Source: JALZKA01 sp963715405
GTDB taxonomy: Bacteria; Actinomycetota; Thermoleophilia; Solirubrobacterales; 70-9
NCBI GenBank assembly: GCA_963715405.1
Contig: OY970239.1
Coordinates: forward strand, 930,001 to 994,000
DNA: 64,000 bases
Direction of reading: 5' to 3'
Made by a program: the position numbers and the translations under genes. This document shows positions 7,413 through 16,085 of this stretch, in pieces. Numbering within the stretch: the first letter of the stretch is position 1; every line of letters begins with the position of its first letter. The notes beneath the pieces were generated by a model that searched no databases, was not told the DNA's origin, and was given only the letters and a program-made list of their open reading frames with translations.

Positions 7413-9082
7413 GCCTGGTCGACCGGCGCCTCGGCCTGCTCTTCGCCTGCTTTCTCCTTCTCTTTTCCGTTGCGCTACTTCGCGCTGCCTGGCTTCAGGC
7501 GGTACAGGGCGGCGACCTCCGCGCGGACGCGCAGAGCCAGCAGACCGAGACGGTGGAGATCCCGGGCGTCCGCGGCACGATCTATGACCGCAACGGCAAG
7601 GAGCTGGCGCTCTCCGAGGACGCGGCAAGCGTGTTCGCGACCCCGTTTCAAATCGAGAACGCTCCAAAGACGGCGGCCAAGCTCGCGAGTGCGCTCTCCG
7701 AAGACGAATCGAAGATCCTCGAGCTGATCTCGAACCGCGAGTCGGGCTTCGAGTACCTCGCCCGGAAGGTCGATCTGCCCACGGCCGACGCGATCGAAGA
7801 GCTCGATCTGCCGGGTGTGGGCCTCCTTCCCGACAGCCGCCGTATCTACCCCGAGGGCGCGCTCGCGTCCCAGGTCATCGGCACCGTTGGCATCGACAAC
7901 CAGGGCTTGACCGGGCTCGAAGCGGCGGAGGACGACGTCCTGGGCGGCGACGACGGTGAGCGGGTCGTAACGCGAGACGCCCTGGGTTCAGAGCTCGAGC
8001 GCTCCACCACCGACCCCTCCGGCACGGGCTCGGACTTAAAGCTCACGATCGACGCGTCGATCCAGGCCGCGACCGAGCGCGTCATCCAGGACATTGGCAC
8101 GACCTCACAGCCGCTCGGAGCAACGGCGATCGTGATGGATCCCCAGACCTCGGAGATTCTCGCGATGTCGAATTGGCCGGCGGTCGACCCCTACAAGCTC
8201 GACGATGCCGAGCCCTCAGAGCTCATCAACATGGCGACGAGCTTCACGTACGAGCCGGGCTCCACTTTCAAGGCCTTTACGGTCGGCGCGTCGCTCGAAG
8301 AGGGTCTCGTCACCCCGGACACGACCTTCGATCTGCCGCCGGCGCTCCAGGTGGCCGATCGCACGATCGAGGAGTCCCACCCCAGGGGCTACGCGACGAT
8401 GAGCGTTGCGCAGATCCTCGCCCAGTCCTCCAACGTCGGCGCGGTCACGATCGGACTTCAGCTGAACGAGAAGCGCGGCAACGACGCCTTCGACGGCTGG
8501 ATCCGCAAGTTCGGCTTCGGGACACCGACCGGCATCGACTTTCCCGGCGAGGAGCAGGGCATCGTGCTGACCCCGAAGGAGTACTCCGGATCGAGCATGG
8601 GCAACCTGCCGCTCGGCCAAGGCCTCTCGGTCACGCCCCTCCAGATCGCGAACGGCTACGCCGCGATCGCGAACGGGGGCATCCTGCGCACCCCCAAGCT
8701 CGTCCTCTCCGAAGACGGCGAGACGCCGGCCACCGACGATGGCGTGCGGGTCATGTCCGAGCAGAACGCGGCCCGTCTCCGGGAGATGCTCGAAGGGGTC
8801 CTCGAGGCGGGCGGCACGGCCTCTGCGGTGTCGGTGCCGGGATACGTCCTCGCCGGGAAGACGGGTACCGCTCAGAAGGTTGTCGACGGCGTCTATTCAG
8901 AGACGCAGTACGTCGGCTCGTTCGTCGGCTTTGCGCCGGCCGAGGATCCGCGCCTCCTCGTCACCGTCGTGGTCGACACGCCAACGATCGGCAGCTACTA
9001 CGGCGGCGACGTGGCCGCGCCCGCGTTTGGCGAGATCGCCAACTTCGCCCTGCCCTACCTGGGCGTCCCGCGCGACAAGTAA
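7409..9082 (+). CDS. ftsI: division-specific class B penicillin-binding protein (FtsI/PBP3-type transpeptidase)
   Basis: A 557-residue septal peptidoglycan transpeptidase. An N-terminal membrane anchor (LGLLFACFLLLFSVALLRAAWLQ) is followed by the PBP dimerisation domain, starting at VRGTIYDRNGKELALS. The transpeptidase domain has its active-site serine in GSTFK (S285, K288), SSN at 340-342 and KTGT at 484-487. The start is a GTG at 7409 overlapping the ftsL stop. It acts with FtsW. No PASTA domains are present. The next gene is separated by a 104-base repeat-containing gap, unusual inside a dcw cluster. Confidence 0.93.
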   Translation: MSLVDRRLGLLFACFLLLFSVALLRAAWLQAVQGGDLRADAQSQQTETVEIPGVRGTIYDRNGKELALSEDAASVFATPFQIENAPKTAAKLASALSEDESKILELISNRESGFEYLARKVDLPTADAIEELDLPGVGLLPDSRRIYPEGALASQVIGTVGIDNQGLTGLEAAEDDVLGGDDGERVVTRDALGSELERSTTDPSGTGSDLKLTIDASIQAATERVIQDIGTTSQPLGATAIVMDPQTSEILAMSNWPAVDPYKLDDAEPSELINMATSFTYEPGSTFKAFTVGASLEEGLVTPDTTFDLPPALQVADRTIEESHPRGYATMSVAQILAQSSNVGAVTIGLQLNEKRGNDAFDGWIRKFGFGTPTGIDFPGEEQGIVLTPKEYSGSSMGNLPLGQGLSVTPLQIANGYAAIANGGILRTPKLVLSEDGETPATDDGVRVMSEQNAARLREMLEGVLEAGGTASAVSVPGYVLAGKTGTAQKVVDGVYSETQYVGSFVGFAPAEDPRLLVTVVVDTPTIGSYYGGDVAAPAFGEIANFALPYLGVPRDK

Positions 9083-9084
9083 AG

Positions 9085-9153
9085 GTGCCAGGCACCACGC
9101 GTCGTGCCAGGCACCACGCGTCGTGCCAGGCACTAGCTGACGTGCCAGGCACC
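9085..9153. repeat. four-copy tandem array of a 12-base palindrome (19-base period)
   Basis: GTGCCAGGCACC (third copy ends in T) begins at 9085, 9104, 9123 and 9142, exactly 19 bases apart. The first two spacers are identical (ACGCGTC), the third differs (AGCTGAC). Each unit is an almost perfect palindrome around a central A. The array fills the gap between ftsI and murE. One more copy of the palindrome lies near 28265. Could act as terminator-like structure or be a REP-type repeat. Confidence 0.8.
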
Positions 9154-9173
9154 CCAATCGCCGAACGCGACCT

Positions 9174-9179
9174 TAGAAT
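9174..9179 (+). promoter_or_regulatory. candidate -10 box TAGAAT for murE
   Basis: TAGAAT ends 7 bases before the murE ATG. It lies directly after the palindrome array, so murE may be transcribed separately from ftsI on a leaderless mRNA. Confidence 0.5.
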
Positions 9180-9186
9180 CGCGCGG

Positions 9187-10665
9187 ATGGAGCTCCGCGA
9201 GGTGCTGAGAGACGCGCACGCCGAGATCGAGGGCGATGACGCCACCGAGATCGCGAGCCTCGCGTACGACAACCGCAGGGTGAGCGCCGGAACGCTCTTC
9301 TTTTGTGTACCCGGCTCGACCGCCGACGGCCACGACTTCGCCGCGGAGGCCGTGGAAGCGGGAGCGACTGCCCTGGCAGTCGAACGCCGCCTTGGCTTGG
9401 GGGTTCCCGAGGCGCTCGTTGCCGACGTAAGAGCGGCGATGGCTCCGGCTGCCGCGACATTCAATGGCGACCCCACGCGTGAGCTTCGTGTCGCCGGCAT
9501 CACCGGGACCAACGGGAAGACCACGACGGCCTTCCTGGTCAGGCACATTCTCGAGGAGAGCGGGACGCGGACGGGGCTCCTCGGCACGGTCAAGCGCGTG
9601 GTCGGCGGTACGGAGGCTGAGGTCGAGCGAACCACTCCCGAGGCGGTCGACCTCCAGGCCACCTTCCGGGAGATGCTGAATGCGGGGGACGAGGCATGCG
9701 CAATGGAGGTCTCCTCGCACGCCCTTCGTCTCGGCCGCACGATCGGGATCAACTTCGGCGTGGCCGTCTTTACCAACCTGACTCAGGACCACCTCGACTT
9801 TCACTCGGACATGGAGGATTACTTCGAGGCGAAGCGGCTCTTGTTCGAGGGAGAAGGCCACCCGCCGGTGGCGGTCATCAACCTCGACGATCCCTACGGC
9901 GCGCGGCTCGCCAGGGAGATCGGCGGGGAGTACGGCGACGGCCTCGTGACGTTCTCGGGAGAAGGCGTCGATGCGACCTTGCGGGCGGTCGAGATCGAGT
10001 TCGACTCGGGCGGATCGCGGTTCGTCGTGGAGGGGCCGTTCGGAGAAGCGCCGGTGACGATGCCCCTGCCCGGCGACTTCAACGTCGCGAACGCGCTGGC
10101 GGCGATCGGAGCGGCGACGGCCCTGGGCGCCGATCCGGCGGAGGCGGCACGCTCGCTCGAGCACGCGGGCCGTGTCCCGGGCCGGATGGAGCCGATCGAC
10201 TCGGAGCACGGCTTCGCCGTCCTCGTGGACTACGCCCATACGCCGGATTCGCTCCAGAACGTCCTCCTGGCAGCGCGCAGGCTCACCCCCGAGCCCGGTC
10301 GGGTGATTTGCGTCTTCGGTTGCGGCGGAGATCGCGATCGACAGAAGCGGCCGCTGATGGGGGAGATCGCCGCTCGCCTCGCGGACGTGCCGGTTGTCAC
10401 GTCCGACAACCCGCGCTCTGAAGAGCCCGCCGCGATCGTCGGGGAGATCCTCGCGGGCATGGAAGAGCGCGATGACGTTCGGGTCGAAGTGGACCGCCGC
10501 GAAGCGATCCGCTACGCGCTCGAGCTGGCGACTGCGGGCGACACGGTCATCATTGCGGGGAAGGGGCACGAGCAGGGCCAGGAGTTCTCTGAAGGACAAA
10601 AGATCCCGTTCGACGACCGCGATGTCGCCCGCGCCGAGCTCGAAGTGGTCGGGGGAAAGAGATGA
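9187..10665 (+). CDS. murE: UDP-MurNAc-tripeptide synthetase MurE (meso-DAP type)
   Basis: A 492-residue ATP-dependent ligase adding the third amino acid to UDP-MurNAc-L-Ala-D-Glu in the cytoplasm. Domains in order: UDP-binding N-domain (ASLAYDNRRVSAGTLFFCVPG), central ATPase with P-loop GTNGKTTT near residue 107 and NLTQDHLDFH, and C-terminal domain with LVDYAHTPDSL. The DNPR signature at 407-410 (TSDNPRSEEP) is the known marker for meso-diaminopimelate specificity, so the peptidoglycan should be DAP type. The start is the ATG at 9187, where homology begins; the longer frame upstream overlaps ftsI. murF starts inside its stop codon. Confidence 0.94.
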   Translation: MELREVLRDAHAEIEGDDATEIASLAYDNRRVSAGTLFFCVPGSTADGHDFAAEAVEAGATALAVERRLGLGVPEALVADVRAAMAPAAATFNGDPTRELRVAGITGTNGKTTTAFLVRHILEESGTRTGLLGTVKRVVGGTEAEVERTTPEAVDLQATFREMLNAGDEACAMEVSSHALRLGRTIGINFGVAVFTNLTQDHLDFHSDMEDYFEAKRLLFEGEGHPPVAVINLDDPYGARLAREIGGEYGDGLVTFSGEGVDATLRAVEIEFDSGGSRFVVEGPFGEAPVTMPLPGDFNVANALAAIGAATALGADPAEAARSLEHAGRVPGRMEPIDSEHGFAVLVDYAHTPDSLQNVLLAARRLTPEPGRVICVFGCGGDRDRQKRPLMGEIAARLADVPVVTSDNPRSEEPAAIVGEILAGMEERDDVRVEVDRREAIRYALELATAGDTVIIAGKGHEQGQEFSEGQKIPFDDRDVARAELEVVGGKR

Positions 10666-12017
10666 TCGACCTCTCGCCGTTAGAGATCGCCGACGCGGCC
10701 GGCCTCGAGATCCTGAAGGAGGGACCCGCCGGCCGGCCCGAGCGCGCGGTCGCCGATTCGCGCGAGATCAAGGGCGGCGACCTCTTCTTCGGCCTCAAGG
10801 GCGCCAGCGCAGACGGCGGCGAGTTCGCTCCGGCAGCCCTGGCCGCCGGAGCGTGGGGCGTTGTCGCGCTGCCCCAGCACGCACGCGCAGCGGCGCGCGA
10901 GGACCGCTTCGGGTGGGTGTTCTCCACGGCGGAGCCGCTCCTCGCGCTGCACGCCCTTGCGCGTGCATGGCGTTGGGAGCTCGAACCTCGCGTGGTGGGA
11001 ATCACCGGCTCGACGGGAAAGACCTCGGTCAAGGACATCGTCCGGACGCTCTTGCCATTCCGCACCCACGCGAGCCCGGAGAACTACAACACCGAGATCG
11101 GCTTGCCGCTGGCCATCCTGAGCGCGCCGCCCGGGACGGAGGTCCTGGTGCTCGAGATGGCGATGCGGGGCGTGGGCCAGATCGCCGAGCTGTGCGAGGT
11201 CGCCGAGCCCGACGTCGGCGTGATCACGAACATCGGGCCGGTTCACCTGGAGCTCCTCGGCACGCTGGAGGCGATTGTGGAGGCGAAGGCCGAGATCCTG
11301 GAGGGGCTTGGGCCCGACGGCCAAGCGATTGTCCCGGCCGATGCGGAAGCGCTCGAGCCGCACCTTGCCCGCGACCTCAGCGTGCTCACGTTCGGGCCAG
11401 GAGGCGACGTCTCGGCCCTCGAGGAGAAAGCGTCAGGGCGCTCGACCGACGTCCGCGTGGGCACACCCGCCGGCGAGCAGCGCTTCGTCCTGCCCTTCGC
11501 CGAGAGCTACAACGTCGCAAATGCTCTGGCGGCGATCGCGATCGGAGTAGCGCTGGGAGCGGACCTCGCGGAGATGGCGCGTCGGTCGTCGGACATAACC
11601 TTCTCACGGCTTCGCGGTGAGCACCTCGATCTCACCGGCGATATCACGCTCGTGAACGATTGCTACAACGCCAACCCGATTTCCATGCACGCAGCGCTTG
11701 AGAGCCTCGCCCGGATGCCTGCGGGCGGCAAGCGCCTCGCGGTTCTGGGCGGCATGGCCGAGCTGGGGCCGGACGCCGCCGAGTATCACCGCGAGATCGG
11801 CTCGCTCGCCCGCGGGCTGGGAATCGGTCCCTTGATCGGAGTGGGCGAGCTGGCTCGCGACTATGCGCCGGACGAGTGGGCACCGGACCCCTCTGCAGCG
11901 GTCGCCATCGCGGACGGACTGCTCTCGGATGGGGACGTCGTCCTCGTCAAGGGCTCACGGTCGGTCGGCCTCGAGCATTTCACCGACGAGCTGATCGGCA
12001 AGCGTGGCAGCGCCTAG
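10662..12017 (+). CDS. murF: UDP-MurNAc-tripeptide D-Ala-D-Ala ligase MurF
   Basis: A 451-residue Mur ligase that adds D-Ala-D-Ala to complete UDP-MurNAc-pentapeptide. It has the N-terminal substrate domain (RAVADSREIKGGDLFFGLKG), P-loop GSTGKTSVKD, AMRGVGQIAELCEVAEPDVGV, NIGPVHLELLG and the C-terminal VNDCYNANPISM motif. The ATG overlaps the murE stop as ATGA, so the two are translationally coupled. mraY begins 14 bases before its stop. Confidence 0.94.
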   Translation: MIDLSPLEIADAAGLEILKEGPAGRPERAVADSREIKGGDLFFGLKGASADGGEFAPAALAAGAWGVVALPQHARAAAREDRFGWVFSTAEPLLALHALARAWRWELEPRVVGITGSTGKTSVKDIVRTLLPFRTHASPENYNTEIGLPLAILSAPPGTEVLVLEMAMRGVGQIAELCEVAEPDVGVITNIGPVHLELLGTLEAIVEAKAEILEGLGPDGQAIVPADAEALEPHLARDLSVLTFGPGGDVSALEEKASGRSTDVRVGTPAGEQRFVLPFAESYNVANALAAIAIGVALGADLAEMARRSSDITFSRLRGEHLDLTGDITLVNDCYNANPISMHAALESLARMPAGGKRLAVLGGMAELGPDAAEYHREIGSLARGLGIGPLIGVGELARDYAPDEWAPDPSAAVAIADGLLSDGDVVLVKGSRSVGLEHFTDELIGKRGSA

Positions 12018-13017
12018 CGCCCAGCTTCAGACGATCGAGCTGATCGACCGCGGCGAGGTCCTGATCGCGGGAATGGCAGCGATGCTGATCACGATCTTCC
12101 TCGGCCCCAAGTTCATCGACTACTTAAGGGTCAAGGAGTTCGGCCAGCAAATCCGCGAGGAGGGGCCGCAAGAGCACCACGCGAAGGCCGGGACGCCGAC
12201 CATGGGCGGCCTCATCGTCTTCCTCGGGATCGCGGTGCCCTTCTTGGTCCTGAGCGATCGCGACCTGGAGTCGCTGGTCGTCTTCGGTGTCGCCCTCGGT
12301 TGCGCCGGGATCGGCTTCGCCGACGACTTGATCAAGATCACGAAGCGCCGCTCGCTCGGCCTCTCTGCCCGCTGGAAGCTTTTGGCCCAGATCCTCCTGG
12401 CGGTGATCCTCTACTACGTCGCGACCGAGGAGGTCGGCCTCGAGACGACGATCCGCTCGCGCGTCTTCGGCGGCGAGATCGACGTGCCGGGCTTCCTGTA
12501 CGTGCTCTTCATCTTCCTCGTGATCGCGGGTGCTTCGAACGCGGTGAACTTGACCGATGGCCTCGACGGGCTCGCCGCAGGCTCGTGCGCGATCGTCTTC
12601 CTCGCATTCACCGCGATTACCATCACCTCAGGGCAGGAGGGTCTCGCGATTCTCTCGGCCTGCTTCGTGGGGGCGTCGGTCGGCTTCCTTTGGTTCAACG
12701 CGTTCCCTGCCTCGATTTTCATGGGCGACACGGGATCGCTCGGGCTCGGCGGTGCGATCGGCGCGCTCGCCGTCATGTCCCAGACCGAGCTCCTGCTCAT
12801 CATCCTCGGCGGCATCTTCGTGATCGAGGCGGTCTCGGTTGCGATCCAGGTCGTCTTCTTCAAGCTCACCCGCCGCCGCGTCTTCCTCATGGCGCCGGTC
12901 CACCATCACTTCGAGCTCCTCGCATGGTCGGAGACGAAGATCATGCTCCGCTTCTGGATCGTCGCCGCCGTCTGCGCCGGCATCGGCTACACGCTGTTTC
13001 AGAACAGCGTGGGATAG
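12004..13017 (+). CDS. mraY: phospho-MurNAc-pentapeptide transferase MraY
   Basis: A 337-residue polytopic enzyme that transfers phospho-MurNAc-pentapeptide to undecaprenyl phosphate, making lipid I. About ten membrane helices. Diagnostic motifs: HHAKAGTPTMGGLI, the Asp pair in GFADDLIKI, NAVNLTDGLDGLA, FMGDTGSLGLGG and FLMAPVHHHFELL. GTG start at 12004 overlaps the end of murF. It ends immediately against the stop codon of an antisense SRPBCC gene, so transcription toward murD must pass over that gene. Confidence 0.95.
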   Translation: MAAPSAQLQTIELIDRGEVLIAGMAAMLITIFLGPKFIDYLRVKEFGQQIREEGPQEHHAKAGTPTMGGLIVFLGIAVPFLVLSDRDLESLVVFGVALGCAGIGFADDLIKITKRRSLGLSARWKLLAQILLAVILYYVATEEVGLETTIRSRVFGGEIDVPGFLYVLFIFLVIAGASNAVNLTDGLDGLAAGSCAIVFLAFTAITITSGQEGLAILSACFVGASVGFLWFNAFPASIFMGDTGSLGLGGAIGALAVMSQTELLLIILGGIFVIEAVSVAIQVVFFKLTRRRVFLMAPVHHHFELLAWSETKIMLRFWIVAAVCAGIGYTLFQNSVG

Positions 13018-13455
13018 CTATCTGCGCGCCCTGGATGTTCTCGGCCGGGTCAGCTCGGTCTCGCGCTCGACGAAGCTCACGACTGACTGCCGCATGCGCT
13101 TGCGCCCGAACATGCGAGAGAACGCACCTGACGTGAGGCCCTTGAGGTAGAGACGGTGCGTGATCTCCGAGCCTTCTCCGGAAGGCTCGACGCGGTGCTC
13201 GTGGCCAAAGCGGCACCCCGGGAGCTTTGCTTCGTCGACGAATAGACGGCCGGGCTCGAGCTCGACCACCTTGAAGACCATCTTGCCGCCGCGCTTGTAT
13301 TTGACGGTCGCCTCGGTCCCGACCGCCAGCTCGCCGTGAAGCTCGCCCGACTCGAGTTGCTGGTTCCACTCCGGCCAGCGGCTGGCGTCGGCCCAGAGCG
13401 CCCAGACCGCCTCGGGCATAGCGCTCGTCATGCCGCTGTGCAAGGCCTCGAACAC
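13018..13455 (-). CDS. SRPBCC / polyketide-cyclase family protein
   Basis: A 145-residue START-like protein with a hydrophobic ligand pocket; the ligand is unknown. Typical features are PEAVWALWADASRWPEWNQ near the start, VGTEATVKYKRGGKMVFKVV, and EITHRLYLKGLTSGAFSRM. The basic C-terminal tail is RTSRARR. It is the only gene on the opposite strand inside the dcw cluster. The longer frame begins at 13473, but a TAGCCT box within it lies 7 bases before a GTG at 13455, so I chose 13455. No link to cell-wall synthesis is evident. Confidence 0.7.
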   Translation of the reverse strand: MFEALHSGMTSAMPEAVWALWADASRWPEWNQQLESGELHGELAVGTEATVKYKRGGKMVFKVVELEPGRLFVDEAKLPGCRFGHEHRVEPSGEGSEITHRLYLKGLTSGAFSRMFGRKRMRQSVVSFVERETELTRPRTSRARR

Positions 13456-13462
13456 GGGGCCG

Positions 13463-13468
13463 AGGCTA
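13463..13468 (-). promoter_or_regulatory. candidate -10 box TAGCCT for the SRPBCC gene
   Basis: Reads TAGCCT on the minus strand, 7 bases before the GTG at 13455. It gives this antisense gene its own leaderless transcript in the mraY-murD gap. Confidence 0.45.
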
Positions 13469-13512
13469 TCCACGCCGGCAGGGTGCGGAGCGCTTCCGGC
13501 GAATCACGCTTC

Positions 13513-14817
13513 ATGGCCTCTGCGAGAGATCGACCGCCCCTGCCCGCGGGCCCGTACGTCGTCGTGGGCCTGGCGCGATCCGGCCAGGCGGCAGCGCGCC
13601 TTTTGGCATCGCGTGGCGAGTCCGTGACCGGGATTGATGCGGGCACGCCCGAGGGAGCGGAAGGGTTGCGCGAGGCCGGCGTCGAAGTTCACCTGGATGG
13701 TGAGCTGGATGGATTCCTCGAAGAAGCGGGATGCGTGGTCAAGAGCCCCGGTGTCCCTCGCGAGGCCGAACCGGTCCGGCGCGCGCTCACGCTCGGCATC
13801 CCGGTCCTCGGCGAGCTCGAGCTCGCATGGCGCCTCCTGCACAATCGGTTCGTCGCGGTGACCGGCACCAACGGCAAGACGACGGTCACCGAACTCCTCG
13901 GACACGTTTGGCGCACCGCCGGGGAGCCCGTGGTGGTGGCCGGCAACGTGGGAACTCCGCTCACCTCGCTAGTCGGGGAAGCCGACCCGGCGGCCACCGT
14001 CATCTGCGAGGCATCCAGCTTTCAGCTCGAGGACACGTTGGCGTACGCGCCCGAATGCGCGGTCCTTCTCAACGCAACGCCGGACCATCTCGACCGCCAC
14101 GGGTCGTTCGAGCACTACCTGAACTCAAAGCTCCGGATCTTCGCGTGTCAGGCACCCGAGGACGTCGCGGTCGTCGATCGCTCAGATCCGGTTATCACCG
14201 GTCTCAATCTGCCAGGAGAGGCTCGCGAAATCGATATCTCGGCGGCGGAGCTCGATTTTGAGCCGGGAGCGGCGTGGATGACGGGCCCGCATAACGCGGC
14301 GAACGCCCGGTTCGCCGCAGCCGCTGCGCTTGCGATGGGCATCGAGAGCGACGGCGTCGTCCGCGGCATCGAGAGCTTTCCGGGGATCCCGCACCGCCTC
14401 GAGCGCGTGGCCGAGATCGGGGGCGTCACCTACGTCAACGACTCGAAGGCCACCAACGTCGCCGCGGCGGTCGCGGCGCTCCAATCGTTCGAGGGAGGCG
14501 TCCACGCTCTCATGGGCGGCTCGCTCAAGGGCGCCGATTTCTCACCGCTCGCCGAGCCCGTGACCGACCGCTGCGCCGCGGTTTACGTGACGGGACCGGC
14601 GGCTGAGCCGCTGGCCGCGGCGCTCGAGCCTGCGGGCATTCCTCTTCACCGCTGCTCCGACCTGTCCGAGGCGCTCGCCAAGGCGTCGAGCGCAGCATCA
14701 TCCGGCGAGACGATCCTGCTCGCTCCCGCATGCGCCAGCTTCGACGCCTACTCGGACTACGAAGCGCGGGGCGATCACTTCCGCGAGCTGGTCCGCTCGC
14801 TGGAGGCAGCGGAATGA
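13513..14817 (+). CDS. murD: UDP-MurNAc-L-alanine:D-glutamate ligase MurD
   Basis: A 434-residue Mur ligase adding D-Glu. An N-terminal Rossmann domain (VVVGLARSGQAAARLLASRG) is followed by the P-loop GTNGKTTVTE near residue 118, ATPDHLDRHGS and VYVNDSKATN-like TYVNDSKATNVAAA. The C-terminal region has LLAPACASFDAYSDYEARGDHFRELV. ATG at 13513 was chosen because family homology begins there; the frame is open upstream across the antisense gene. No clear TANNNT box sits before it. ftsW starts within its stop. Confidence 0.93.
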   Translation: MASARDRPPLPAGPYVVVGLARSGQAAARLLASRGESVTGIDAGTPEGAEGLREAGVEVHLDGELDGFLEEAGCVVKSPGVPREAEPVRRALTLGIPVLGELELAWRLLHNRFVAVTGTNGKTTVTELLGHVWRTAGEPVVVAGNVGTPLTSLVGEADPAATVICEASSFQLEDTLAYAPECAVLLNATPDHLDRHGSFEHYLNSKLRIFACQAPEDVAVVDRSDPVITGLNLPGEAREIDISAAELDFEPGAAWMTGPHNAANARFAAAAALAMGIESDGVVRGIESFPGIPHRLERVAEIGGVTYVNDSKATNVAAAVAALQSFEGGVHALMGGSLKGADFSPLAEPVTDRCAAVYVTGPAAEPLAAALEPAGIPLHRCSDLSEALAKASSAASSGETILLAPACASFDAYSDYEARGDHFRELVRSLEAAE

Positions 14818-16085
14818 GCGCGGCAACCGCCGCGCGGAGCCGCGCGACCGCCAAGCGCAAGGGAGCCGCAAAGAGCAAGGCCGTGCCAATCGAGTACTCG
14901 ATGCTCCTGACGACGACGCTTTGCCTGCTCGCCCTCGGAGTCGTGATGGTCTTCAGCGCCAGCTCGACCACGTCGCTTCTCGGCGAGTCGGGCGACGGCG
15001 CCTTCTACCTCAAGCGAACGGCGCTCTACGGGGTCTTCGGCCTGGTCGCGCTTCGGATTCTCGCCGTCGGCGGCATCAGGATCCTGCGCCCGCTCACGGT
15101 GCCGCTCATGATCCTTTCGATCTCCCTCCTGGTGGTCGTGATGATTCCCGGCGTCGGAATCGAGGTGAACGGGGCGAGGCGCTGGATCGGCGCCGGCCTT
15201 TTCCAGATCCAGCCGTCTGAGATCGCGAAGCTCGCGCTGATCCTCTACGGAGCACAGCTCCTGGCGACCCGGCCCAAGATGACCCGATCGATTGGAGAAA
15301 TGGGCCCGTTCCTCTTGGCGGTCGGCCTGATCTCTTTCCTGGTCGTGATGGAGCCAGACCTCGGTACCGCGATGGTGGCCTGCTTTGCCGCCGCCGCGAT
15401 GCTCGTCGTCGCGGGTGCGCGCATGCGTGATCTCGGGATTCTTGGCGGTGCGATTCTGGTAGTGATCCTGCTCGCGATCATGATCGAGCCGTACCGGATG
15501 GAGCGGCTCACCGGCTTTCTCGATCCCGGGGCCGACCCCTCGGGCGTGGGCTTTCAGGCAAACCAGGCGCAGATCGCCCTCGGCTCGGGCGGGTTGTTCG
15601 GTGTGGGGCTGGGAGAGAGCCTCCAGAAGGCCTCTTATCTGCCCGAGGCCCATACGGACATGATCGCGGCGGTGATCGGCGAAGAGCTCGGCCTGGTGGG
15701 GATCGCGATGATCGTCGGGCTCTTCGGGCTCTTCGGCTACGCAGGACTCCAGACAGCGAGAAAGGCGCGCGACCCCTACGCGAAGCTGCTCGCGGCCGGC
15801 CTTACGTCGCTCGTTGTCATCCAGGCCGCAATCAACCTCTTCGCCGTGCTGGGCCTCGCGCCCCTGACCGGCGTTCCGCTTCCTTTCGTCTCCTATGGCA
15901 ACTCGAGCCTGCTCACGCTGCTCGCGGCTGTGGGGGTGCTTCTCAACATCGCGCGGTCGCCCGGTGCGAGACTGCGCGTCGTCAGTGGCTCAAGATCGAC
16001 GACAACCCAGAGTCGTAGTGGCAGCCGGCGGCACAGCCGGGCACGTGGTGCCCGCGCTGGCGGTCGCCGACGCGCTGCGGGATAG
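14814..16085 (+). CDS. ftsW: septal peptidoglycan polymerase FtsW (SEDS family)
   Basis: A 423-residue SEDS glycosyltransferase with about ten membrane helices that works with FtsI at the septum. A basic N-tail (RSRATAKRKGAAKSK) precedes the core. Motifs include GARRWIGAGLFQIQPSEIAKLALI, EPDLGTAMV, and AHTDMIAAVIGEELGLVG plus GVPLPFVSYGNSSLL near the end. The ATG overlaps the murD stop. The last ~35 residues are Arg/Ser-rich and overlap the first 100 bases of murG; they may be an accidental readthrough tail. Confidence 0.93.
   Translation: MSAATAARSRATAKRKGAAKSKAVPIEYSMLLTTTLCLLALGVVMVFSASSTTSLLGESGDGAFYLKRTALYGVFGLVALRILAVGGIRILRPLTVPLMILSISLLVVVMIPGVGIEVNGARRWIGAGLFQIQPSEIAKLALILYGAQLLATRPKMTRSIGEMGPFLLAVGLISFLVVMEPDLGTAMVACFAAAAMLVVAGARMRDLGILGGAILVVILLAIMIEPYRMERLTGFLDPGADPSGVGFQANQAQIALGSGGLFGVGLGESLQKASYLPEAHTDMIAAVIGEELGLVGIAMIVGLFGLFGYAGLQTARKARDPYAKLLAAGLTSLVVIQAAINLFAVLGLAPLTGVPLPFVSYGNSSLLTLLAAVGVLLNIARSPGARLRVVSGSRSTTTQSRSGSRRHSRARGARAGGRRRAAG

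Noticed and set aside
9085..9153. The 19-base periodic array as a CRISPR
   Set aside because: Units are too short, two spacers are identical, and no cas genes are present.
9133..10599. Long antisense frame (488 codons) opposite murE
   Set aside because: Composition matches a reverse-complement shadow of GC-rich coding sequence, and it shows no recognisable domain. murE on the plus strand has all family motifs.
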